This document shows, in pieces, positions 8,201-14,584 of a stretch of DNA of 16,814 nt. A program made the position numbers and the translations under genes. The notes under the pieces were generated by a model that was given only the letters and a program-made list of their open reading frames with translations, searched no databases and had not been told where the DNA came from. This DNA comes from an uncultured Prevotellaceae bacterium (lineage in GTDB: Bacteria; Bacteroidota; Bacteroidia; Bacteroidales; Bacteroidaceae): the NCBI GenBank assembly GCA_946413885.1, contig CAMKMK010000022.1, forward strand, positions 1 through 16,814, read 5' to 3'. The first letter of the stretch is position 1. Every line of letters begins with the position of its first letter.

Positions 8201-9088
8201 ATGAAACATTCATTAAACAGATGGGTCATTGCAACCCGTCCTTGGTCTTTTCCTGCATCTGCTATGCCTGTTTTGACTACTATTTTCTGGTTGTGGAGTC
8301 GTGGTATTGATGTTTGTTGGTGGCTTGGAATATTTTCTGTTCTGAATATCATTATCGTTCATGCCGCAGGTAATGTTTGGAGTGATATTGCCGACTATCA
8401 GAAGGGTGTTGATGCTGAGGATACTTTTTGTGTGCGTACTTTGTTGGATGGAGAGTTCACGGTTGCCGAGTTTAAGAGACTATCCGTCGGATTAAATATT
8501 GTTGCCATTCTTATGGGCCTTTATGTGGTTTGGATGACAGGTCCCTTGCTCCTTCTCATTGGTATAGCAGGTGTTGCTCTGTCCCTATGCTATCCATATT
8601 TGAAATATATGGCTTTGGGTGATTTGGTTATCATCCTCTGTTATGCTTTCCTCCCTATGATTGGAACCTCCTATATCGTTTCGGGTTATATCTTTTGGGA
8701 TGTGCTTTGGCTATCTGTTCCTGTGGGGCTAATTACGGTCGCTATCCTTCATTCCAACAATACTCGTGATATTGCAACCGATCGCAGGGCAGGCATCAAG
8801 ACTTTTGCCATGATTATGGGTCGTAGTTTTAGTGTTTGGCTCTATGTCTTTGAAATATTGTTTCCTTTTGTATGGCTTTTGGGATTGATGATTTTTGGCA
8901 TTGCGTCTTGGTGGTTGCTTACAGCGATGCTGGCACTTCCAGTCGCAATCAAGAATGTTCGCACGATTCTTTCATGTCAGGATATGAATACCATAGAATG
9001 CGCCTCTCTGGATGAGAAAACCGCTCAGTTGCAACTCCTTTTCAGTCTTCTTCTTGTAATAGGAATGGTGCTTTCTGTTTATTTTTAA
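8201..9088 (+). CDS. menA: 1,4-dihydroxy-2-naphthoate polyprenyltransferase (UbiA family)
   Basis: MenA attaches the polyprenyl tail to 1,4-dihydroxy-2-naphthoate in the membrane, the step before the final methylation in menaquinone synthesis. The 295-residue protein is almost entirely hydrophobic, with about eight or nine membrane helices. Two aspartate-rich motifs face the active site. The first is NVWSDIADYQKGVD (58-71), where the usual NDxxD has Ser61 in place of Asn but keeps Asp62, Asp65 and Asp71. The second is NNTRDIATDRRAGIKT (186-201), with Asp190 and Asp194, close to the MenA form NN.RD...D..AGK.T. I chose the ATG at 8201 because the promoter overlaps any longer reading. The CPBP gene follows after 7 bp. 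Family membership is certain; MenA rather than another UbiA member is likely. Confidence 0.9.
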   Translation: MKHSLNRWVIATRPWSFPASAMPVLTTIFWLWSRGIDVCWWLGIFSVLNIIIVHAAGNVWSDIADYQKGVDAEDTFCVRTLLDGEFTVAEFKRLSVGLNIVAILMGLYVVWMTGPLLLLIGIAGVALSLCYPYLKYMALGDLVIILCYAFLPMIGTSYIVSGYIFWDVLWLSVPVGLITVAILHSNNTRDIATDRRAGIKTFAMIMGRSFSVWLYVFEILFPFVWLLGLMIFGIASWWLLTAMLALPVAIKNVRTILSCQDMNTIECASLDEKTAQLQLLFSLLLVIGMVLSVYF

Positions 9089-9095
9089 GGTAAAA

Positions 9096-9704
9096 ATGAG
9101 GAAACTGATCTTCTCTCTTTTCATTGCGGCCGTGCTTTGGTTCATCATGTTCTCACCTTGGACGGCACCGTTGGTCAATTTCTGGTGGATGATGGCAATA
9201 TCGGCTGTTGTGCTAATGTTCCTTTCTTGTTCTTTTGGAGGACGTCCGCACTTGAAAACTGATGTTCGTGAGCTTCTTCTTGGTGTGATGATAGCTGTGA
9301 TGCTATGGGGTGTTTTCTGGTTAGGCGACAAGTTATCTCAACAGATGTTCCCTTTTGCCAGGCCGCAGGTAGATCTCATTTATGGAATGAAAGAGGGTCA
9401 GAATCCATGGGCTTTGTCAATCGCTTTGCTTTTCATCATTGGACCTGCTGAAGAGTTATTCTGGCGTGGTTATGTTCAGCGACATCTATGCCAATTCGGT
9501 TCTGCTAATGCTGCTTTTTTGATAACCACAGTCATCTATGCTTTGGTTCATTTTCCTTCGTTCAATTTCATGCTTATAATGGCGGCTCTCGTTTGCGGTT
9601 TTGTCTGGGGAGGGCTCTACAGGTTGATCCCTCAGCATTTTACCGCCATTGTATTGAGTCATGCCTTATGGGATGCGGCCGCTTTTGTGTGGTTCCCTTT
9701 CTAA
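9096..9704 (+). CDS. CPBP family intramembrane metalloprotease (CAAX protease/Abi type)
   Basis: This 202-residue integral membrane protein has about six helices. It carries the three conserved motifs of the CPBP (CAAX prenyl protease 2/bacteriocin-processing) family: the EExxxR motif as EELFWR (119-124), a His in YALVHFPSFN (His152), and the C-terminal SHALWD with His189 and Asp193. All the proposed metal-binding and catalytic positions are present, so it looks active, but the substrate is unknown. It lies 7 bp after menA and likely shares its transcript. An AAGG just before the ATG may help initiation. The stop is followed 17 bp later by a strong hairpin terminator. A role in processing a membrane peptide is possible; nothing ties it to menaquinone apart from co-location. 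Confidence 0.88.
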   Translation: MRKLIFSLFIAAVLWFIMFSPWTAPLVNFWWMMAISAVVLMFLSCSFGGRPHLKTDVRELLLGVMIAVMLWGVFWLGDKLSQQMFPFARPQVDLIYGMKEGQNPWALSIALLFIIGPAEELFWRGYVQRHLCQFGSANAAFLITTVIYALVHFPSFNFMLIMAALVCGFVWGGLYRLIPQHFTAIVLSHALWDAAAFVWFPF

Positions 9705-9721
9705 TGAACAGTAATGATAAA

Positions 9722-9758
9722 ATAAAAGGCTGGACATTCATCGTGTTCAGCCTTTTAT
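9722..9758. terminator. Bidirectional intrinsic terminator between the CPBP gene and rpmA
   Basis: ATAAAAGGCTG (9722-9732) pairs perfectly with CAGCCTTTTAT (9748-9758). The stem extends inward by four pairs (one of them G-U) to a 7-nt loop at 9737-9743. The plus-strand copy ends in a T-rich tail (TTTTATCTTTAG), and the minus-strand copy ends in TTTTATTTTATC. It therefore fits both convergent transcripts, the menA-CPBP unit and rplU-rpmA. Confidence 0.88.
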
Positions 9759-9778
9759 CTTTAGTTTGAGTCTTTCTT

Positions 9779-10039
9779 TTATGCTTCAGCAGGGAGAACG
9801 CTGACTGTGCTGCGATCGCGGCGACCCTTCTTGAATTGAACTGTACCGTCGATGAGAGCATACAAAGTATCGTCCTTACCAATACCTACGTTCAAGCCAG
9901 GATAGTGACGAGTACCACGCTGGCGAACGATGACGTTGCCTGCTACACATTTCTCTCCACCAAAAATCTTAACACCTAATCTTTGAGCAGCCGATTCACG
10001 ACCGTTCTTAGAACTACCTACACCTTTTTTATGTGCCAT
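9779..10039 (-). CDS. rpmA: 50S ribosomal protein bL27
   Basis: The 86-residue protein starts MAHKKGVGSSKNGRESAAQR and has the full bL27 pattern, including RQRGTRHYPGLNVGIGKDDT in the middle. bL27 reaches toward the peptidyl-transferase centre through its N-terminus. There is no Firmicutes-type cleavable N-terminal extension, so Ala2 follows the initiator Met directly. It lies 25 bp after rplU, the usual pairing. Unusually for this group it has a strong Shine-Dalgarno sequence. The acidic C-terminal tail (VLPAEA) is ordinary. Transcription probably ends at the hairpin 20 bp downstream of its stop. Confidence 0.98.
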   Translation of the reverse strand: MAHKKGVGSSKNGRESAAQRLGVKIFGGEKCVAGNVIVRQRGTRHYPGLNVGIGKDDTLYALIDGTVQFKKGRRDRSTVSVLPAEA

Positions 10040-10045
10040 AATTTG

Positions 10046-10054
10046 TTCCTCCTA
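10046..10054 (-). promoter_or_regulatory. Strong Shine-Dalgarno sequence of rpmA
   Basis: On the minus strand the sequence TAGGAGGAA is followed after about 6-8 nt by the rpmA ATG. It is nearly a full complement to the 16S rRNA 3' end. The other genes in the window show nothing comparable; at most the CPBP gene has AAGG. It fixes the rpmA start. Confidence 0.8.
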
Positions 10055-10064
10055 AAATTAATTG

Positions 10065-10382
10065 TTAAGCAATTACTTCCTTAATAGTCAACTCAGTGAA
10101 CTGCTGACGATGACCGTTCAGCTTGCGATAGCCCTTACGGCGCTTTTTCTTGAATACCAGCACCTTCTCACCCTTTACCAGAGGAGAAACGATTTCTGCA
10201 ACTACCTTTGCACCTTCGATGGTGGGAGCACCAACGGTGATGGCTCCTTCGTTGTCTACCAACATTACTTTCTCAAACTCAACAGTCTTGCCTGCCTCAG
10301 CATCGGCAATGTGATGTACAAACACCTTCTTGCCTGCCTCAACTTTGAACTGTTGACCGTTCATTTCTACGATTGCGTACAT
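10065..10382 (-). CDS. rplU: 50S ribosomal protein bL21
   Basis: The 105-residue protein begins MYAIVEMNGQQFKVEAGKK and ends with the rRNA-binding segment KKKRRKGYRKLNGHRQQFTE (residues about 77-96), both standard for bL21. bL21 binds 23S rRNA and sits beside bL20 in the large subunit. An open frame continues upstream to 10496, but I reject that start. The real promoter lies at 10466-10497 inside it, and 105 residues is the normal family length. There is no Shine-Dalgarno; the ATG follows an A-rich stretch (AAACAAAAAA). The gene leads a two-gene operon with rpmA and has a leader of about 77 nt that can fold. Confidence 0.98.
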   Translation of the reverse strand: MYAIVEMNGQQFKVEAGKKVFVHHIADAEAGKTVEFEKVMLVDNEGAITVGAPTIEGAKVVAEIVSPLVKGEKVLVFKKKRRKGYRKLNGHRQQFTELTIKEVIA

Positions 10383-10460
10383 TTTTTTGTTTTTAAACGG
10401 GTTTGACCGCAGGGCGAAGTCATCTCGTGACTCACTTTTCGAGCCTCTACGGCATAAATC
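10383..10460 (-). promoter_or_regulatory. Structured 5' leader of rplU-rpmA, candidate ribosomal-protein autoregulatory element
   Basis: Between the likely transcription start and the rplU ATG, the RNA can form an outer helix of GCCGUAG (10453-10447) with CUGCGGU (10412-10406), seven pairs including two G-U. This encloses a hairpin of GAGUCA (10433-10428) with UGACUU (10422-10417) around the loop CGAGA. The helix is followed by an A-rich stretch leading to the start codon. Ribosomal-protein leaders of this size are common and often bind the encoded protein. I see the pairing; autoregulation is inference. I did not compute energies or check covariation. Confidence 0.5.
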
Positions 10461-10465
10461 GGCTG

Positions 10466-10497
10466 CAAAATTACAATTTTCCTTTGTATTGACCAAA
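10466..10497 (-). promoter_or_regulatory. Bacteroidota-type promoter of rplU-rpmA
   Basis: On the minus strand, TTTG (10497-10494) and TAATTTTG (10473-10466) are separated by exactly 20 bp, the same form as the menA promoter. The -7 element is again followed by CA. Transcription should begin near 10460. The 56 bp between this promoter and the GH5 stop hold no convincing terminator, so some GH5 transcripts may read into rplU. Confidence 0.78.
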
Positions 10498-10553
10498 TTC
10501 TTCCTTAAAAAATTCTTCTCAATTTGGCTATTTCTTTATGTTAAAGTGAACTT

Positions 10554-11633
10554 TTAGGCGTATTTCAACAAAATTTCGAGCATTTTCCTGTCCAACTTAT
10601 GGCCATGAAAGTCCTCATAAGTAACGTCATCACGATTACTGTCCATGATGCCGAACGATCCAGAGAGGTTCCAGATTGCCCATCCCCAATTGTTCTCTTT
10701 GAAGACTGCCAGATTATCTTCCAACCATGTGAGAGCTACCTGATGCGGTGTGCGATTGTGGCAACCGAATTCGCCGATGAAAACGTGTCCTCCTTGTTTC
10801 AACAAGGGTGTCCAGGACTTCTGAAGCATCTCATTTAGCCATGTCTTGTCGTAATGTTGCCCATCGGCGTCTAAGGGCCATGCAAGTTTTTCCCGAGGAA
10901 TCTGCATGGGGCGATCCCCGAAGACCCAAGAAGCCTCGTAATGAGAGATGAGCATAGGTTGATATCCTCGTCCGCATTGGATGATATTGGGGATGTCTTT
11001 AATGCTCAGCAGGGGTCTTCCGCCCCATTGTAATCCATCTATCATGATGACTCGTTGGGGGCTTTCATTTCGTATCTCATTCACCAGACGGCGCACCACA
11101 CGTTCGTAGTCAGCGTCTGGTATGTTGGCAACCTCGTTCAGGAGATTGAAGCTTAGATGCTTGCTCGAGATTCCCTTGTATCGACGAGCAAAGACGCTCC
11201 ATTGGTAGGCGCAACCATCCAAAGCACTCTGGTCGCGGAAGAGATTTTCCGGTTCCTCAGGTTTGTTGACACAATAACCTGGAGCGCGATGCAGGTTGAT
11301 GCAGACGTGTATTCCGTATTTTTGTCCCCAGTTGACAGCATTGTCGATGTCTGCCAGCACTTTCTCGTCCATCTGGTAGTATTTTCCTGGTTCACTCCAG
11401 TTCCAGTAGGAGAGGGGAAGGCGCACGAAGTTGAAGCCCCAGTCACGTATCCACTTGAACTCTTCTTCCTCAAAGGGTTTCGGCCAGCCAGCCGTGAAAT
11501 AGTTCAGCAGGTTGAAGCCACGCCATTTGTTGTCTCTTAGTCTCTCTCTTGCTTTTATTTCCAAGGGCCATCCGTTTATCATGCCTGTTGCAGATATTCC
11601 CACAAAGGTCTTCAAGAAATTCCGTCTTTCCAC
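10554..11633 (-). CDS. Glycoside hydrolase family 5 (cellulase-like) with Tat-type signal
   Basis: This 359-residue enzyme belongs to the GH5 TIM-barrel retaining hydrolases, which act on beta-1,4- or beta-1,3-linked glucans, mannans or related glycosides. The expected active-site residues are present: Arg71 in FVRLPLSYW, His115 in INLHRAPGY, the Asn166-Glu167 acid/base pair in NLLNEV, His231-Tyr232, nucleophile Glu288 in IGEFG, and Trp321 in WAIWNLSGSFG. The N-terminus MERRNFLKTFVGISATG fits a twin-arginine export signal. The start is GTG at 11633; an in-frame TAG two codons upstream rules out anything longer, and later starts would lose the RR motif. The substrate subfamily cannot be fixed by eye. 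It diverges from the GH78 gene, which suggests shared plant-glycan degradation. Confidence 0.9.
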   Translation of the reverse strand: MERRNFLKTFVGISATGMINGWPLEIKARERLRDNKWRGFNLLNYFTAGWPKPFEEEEFKWIRDWGFNFVRLPLSYWNWSEPGKYYQMDEKVLADIDNAVNWGQKYGIHVCINLHRAPGYCVNKPEEPENLFRDQSALDGCAYQWSVFARRYKGISSKHLSFNLLNEVANIPDADYERVVRRLVNEIRNESPQRVIMIDGLQWGGRPLLSIKDIPNIIQCGRGYQPMLISHYEASWVFGDRPMQIPREKLAWPLDADGQHYDKTWLNEMLQKSWTPLLKQGGHVFIGEFGCHNRTPHQVALTWLEDNLAVFKENNWGWAIWNLSGSFGIMDSNRDDVTYEDFHGHKLDRKMLEILLKYA

Positions 11634-11658
11634 TTTCTATATTTTTTTTAGTTCGTTG

Positions 11659-11666
11659 CAAAGATA
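11659..11666 (-). promoter_or_regulatory. Putative GH5 promoter -7 element
   Basis: On the minus strand this reads TATCTTTG, a perfect TAnnTTTG match, about 25 bp before the GTG start of the GH5 gene. The short leader this implies matches those of menA and GH78. The expected -33 position carries only GATG, so the match is partial. Confidence 0.5.
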
Positions 11667-11757
11667 AAACAAAAATCCATAGATAACATCAGGACGGCAT
11701 GAATTTCCGTAGAAAAGCATGTTTTTGTTGAAGAATGAACCTTTCTTGGCCATATTC

Positions 11758-11788
11758 TTGTCCATTTGAAAAAATCGTGGTAATTTTA
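11758..11788 (+). promoter_or_regulatory. Putative GH78 promoter
   Basis: TTG at 11758-11760 and TAATTTTA at 11781-11788 are 20 bp apart. This is one base off the TAnnTTTG consensus. Transcription near 11795 would give a leader of about 10 nt to the ATG at 11805, or about 19 nt to the ATG at 11814. The rest of the 171-bp divergent region holds no clear operator. Confidence 0.5.
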
Positions 11789-11804
11789 GGGTGCAAAATC
11801 TAAT

Positions 11805-14546
11805 ATGAACGTAATGAAAAGACTACTTTTTCTTTTGGCAGCTTTAAGTTTATGCTGTGTTTCTTATTGCCAGAAGGCGGTGAAGATAACGAGAATGACC
11901 ACGAATGACGAGGTGAACCCTCTTTGCGTGAATAGTGTGCGGTTGGGATGGCAGATAAGTTCCCCTTCCCAAGGAACTCGCCAAACAGCTTACGAAATCC
12001 AGGTAAACAAAGGGAAACAGTTGGTTTACAAGACGGGGAAAGTGTTGAGCGATGAGCAGATGAACATCGTTTTGCCTGTGGAATGGGAACAAGGTAAACT
12101 TTATAACTGGAAAGTCCGTATCTGGGATCAGGATGGGAAACCATCTGCCTGGAGCTCGATAGCCAGGTTTGGAACTGACATCAATCAGAGTTGGCAGGCG
12201 AAGTGGATCTCTACCGGACAGACTCAGAAAACAGATCCGTTGCCATATTTGCGCAAGAAATTCCTGTTGCGAGGCAAGAGAATAAGTCGTGCGATGGCAT
12301 ATTTGTGTGGATTGGGATGTAGCGAACTTTGGCTGAACGGAAAGCCTGTAGATGCGTCGCGTGTATTGGACCCTGCTCAGACGGATTATGAGAAGAGGGC
12401 ACTTTATAGCGCTTTCGACGTAACAAGTCTTTTGGATCAACGAGGGAGTAATTGTCTGGGCGTAATGCTGGGTAAAGGATGGTACTCTCAGGATGCAGCA
12501 TGGACTCCCGACGGATTCTCCTATGGAATGCCCGTCTTGCGTTGTCAGCTTAATGTTGAGTACGCGGATGGTAGCGAAGAGGTGATAGGAACCGATGAGA
12601 CATGGTTGTGGACGGAAGGTCCTATCCTACGAACGAATGTGTATCAGGGGGAGGACTACGATGCCAGAAGGGCTATTCAGGATTGGGCAATCGCTTCGTT
12701 GGATGACGGGGAATGGAAGAAGTGTCAGCTGGCAGGGGGCGTGATTCCAGTTCGGATGGAGGCACAAGAAATGGATCCCATGCGCCAGCAGGAGGCCGTG
12801 AAGCCCGTAGCCATGTGGAAAGCACCAGGCGAGGGTGAACGTTGGATTTATGATTTTGGAGCCAACAGGACGGCAAACGTCAGGTTTAGCGTGAATTTGC
12901 CTCAAGGAGTGAAACTGACCACTCGCGGAGCGGAGACTTTAACGGATGATAGGGATGTGGATTTTCGTAGTACCGGATTCCAGCATGTGGGCTATCAGAC
13001 GGATAGTTACATTTGTGCGGGTACAGGAAATGAGACATGGAGCCCCAAGTTCACGTATCATGGGTTCCAATATCTGGAACTGACTGTAGAGGGGACGGAT
13101 ATCCAACCTGATGAGAGCTGGTTGAGCGTGATTCCCGTACACACCGATGTGGAGAACAGGGGACTTTTTGAGTGTTCTGATGACCAGTTGAATGCCTTGC
13201 ATCGTGTGGCTCGCCAGACTTTCCTGAATGGTTTTGTAGGTCTTCCCGTTGATTGCAACCAGCGTGAGAAATGCGGTTGGCTGGGCGACACTCATGCTTA
13301 TGACCTTTCTGCGAACATGAACTTCCAGATGAACAATTTCTGGATGAAATATCTCGAGGACATTCGTACCACAAGCGATTGCTATCTGACGAATACGCTT
13401 CACCACAAATTTTTCAATACAGAGTTCTATTTTACTGACAAGTCCTATGGTATCCCCTTCATGATAGCGCCTGGAAAACGTCTTTGCGGCGTGGCGTCTC
13501 CCGATTGGGGAACAGCAGTCGTTCAGTTGCCTTGGCACCTTTATCTTCAATACGGCAACCGCAAGATTCTGGAGAGTTACTACGACATGATGGCTCTATG
13601 GACACGTCACATCGATAGTACTGCCGTGGAGGGTATCGTTTACGAGGGATTGGGTGATTGGTGTCCTCCCATGTCAGATCATTACCACAATCCTACCCCT
13701 GCGGAGTTCAGCAGTACCTGTTTCCATTTCATCGACCTGACAATCATGGAGAAAGTAGCTGCCTTGTTGGGTAAAACGGATGATTTTAGCTATTTCGGAA
13801 AACAACGGAAATATACCCGGCAATCGATGCTTCAGCGTTTCTATAATCCCTTGCGTCATGGGTTTGGTAGCCAGACGGCAGATGCGATGGCTATCATGTC
13901 AGGTTTGGCTCCTGAGGGTGACGAGGAGAAGGTTGCTGCTGATTTGCTCTTCGACATCAACCATACGCCTTTCCTTTTCTTGGATATGGGAATCTTTGGA
14001 TTGAGCCGTTTTGGTAGTGCTCTCAGTCGCAATGGCTATGCAAAGGAAGCTTTCGATTTGTTTACAAAGAAGGGTGAAAACAGCTGGGGCCTCATGTTGG
14101 ACAGCTTACACGTTACGACGCTTTGGGAGCAACTTCCTTACACGGTGGCTGATGCGAAGAATATAACCGCCTCACATTGCCATCCCATGATGGGCGGCTT
14201 TGATATCTGGTTCTACGAGGACGTTTTGGGTATCCGTCCTACGGAAGAGGCTCCTGGATTCAAACGAATCATCTTCGACCCCACAGAGATGGGACAGATG
14301 GAGTGGGCGAGAGGTTCCGTGGAGACCGCCTATGGTACCGTCGCAAGTGATTGGAGACACGTGGACGGCGCTATCCTTTGGAAAGTAGGGATTCCCGCCA
14401 ATACAACCGCTTGGGTTACGTTGCCCCAGGGGAAGCAGATTTTCGTTAATGGCGAGCAACTGAATCGGAAGCCTCATCACGAGCGTGGTGATTCAGCCGT
14501 ATATGAGTTCGTGTCAGGACAGTACGAGATAGAGATCAGGAACTGA
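11805..14546 (+). CDS. Alpha-L-rhamnosidase, glycoside hydrolase family 78
   Basis: This secreted 913-residue inverting enzyme removes terminal alpha-L-rhamnose from plant polysaccharides such as rhamnogalacturonan or from glycosides. The order is: signal peptide (1 to about 22); fibronectin-like N-domain (about 25-125); a lectin-like Bac_rhamnosid_N domain (about 130-320, with ELWLNGK and GVMLGKGWY); a concanavalin-like domain (about 330-450); the (alpha/alpha)6 catalytic barrel (about 455-800); and a C-terminal beta domain. The catalytic pattern D483-CNQR-E488 and D495 in GWLGD matches the spacing of Asp567, Glu572 and Asp579 in Bacillus RhaB. Glu775 in TTLWE matches its Glu841. Of the two candidate starts, 11814 (MKRLLFLLAALSL) gives a more typical leader and signal peptide; 11805 is the longest reading. 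It diverges from GH5. No SusC/SusD pair is present. Confidence 0.93.
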   Translation: MNVMKRLLFLLAALSLCCVSYCQKAVKITRMTTNDEVNPLCVNSVRLGWQISSPSQGTRQTAYEIQVNKGKQLVYKTGKVLSDEQMNIVLPVEWEQGKLYNWKVRIWDQDGKPSAWSSIARFGTDINQSWQAKWISTGQTQKTDPLPYLRKKFLLRGKRISRAMAYLCGLGCSELWLNGKPVDASRVLDPAQTDYEKRALYSAFDVTSLLDQRGSNCLGVMLGKGWYSQDAAWTPDGFSYGMPVLRCQLNVEYADGSEEVIGTDETWLWTEGPILRTNVYQGEDYDARRAIQDWAIASLDDGEWKKCQLAGGVIPVRMEAQEMDPMRQQEAVKPVAMWKAPGEGERWIYDFGANRTANVRFSVNLPQGVKLTTRGAETLTDDRDVDFRSTGFQHVGYQTDSYICAGTGNETWSPKFTYHGFQYLELTVEGTDIQPDESWLSVIPVHTDVENRGLFECSDDQLNALHRVARQTFLNGFVGLPVDCNQREKCGWLGDTHAYDLSANMNFQMNNFWMKYLEDIRTTSDCYLTNTLHHKFFNTEFYFTDKSYGIPFMIAPGKRLCGVASPDWGTAVVQLPWHLYLQYGNRKILESYYDMMALWTRHIDSTAVEGIVYEGLGDWCPPMSDHYHNPTPAEFSSTCFHFIDLTIMEKVAALLGKTDDFSYFGKQRKYTRQSMLQRFYNPLRHGFGSQTADAMAIMSGLAPEGDEEKVAADLLFDINHTPFLFLDMGIFGLSRFGSALSRNGYAKEAFDLFTKKGENSWGLMLDSLHVTTLWEQLPYTVADAKNITASHCHPMMGGFDIWFYEDVLGIRPTEEAPGFKRIIFDPTEMGQMEWARGSVETAYGTVASDWRHVDGAILWKVGIPANTTAWVTLPQGKQIFVNGEQLNRKPHHERGDSAVYEFVSGQYEIEIRN

Positions 14547-14584
14547 TCAACCGGTCATCGTTGGCGTTAACGTCACCGTCAGCA

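Noticed and set aside
10383..10496. N-terminal extension of rplU in the same open frame
   Set aside because: The extra 38 codons cover the promoter and the leader. The shorter form matches the usual bL21 start and length.
11668..11729. AACAAAAA/TTTTTGTT inverted repeat in the GH5-GH78 divergent region
   Set aside because: The arms are simple A/T runs and 46 bp apart in AT-rich DNA, so chance is a sufficient explanation. A 4-bp ACGG/CCGT pair at 11694-11710 is also too short.
11850..13550. Several minus-strand open frames of 67-203 codons opposite GH78
   Set aside because: They are antisense to a full, motif-complete GH78 gene, and none shows a recognisable domain or promoter.
14547..14584. 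Possible terminator between GH78 and DUF2207
   Set aside because: Only a loopless CGTTAACG palindrome is present, with no T-run on either side.
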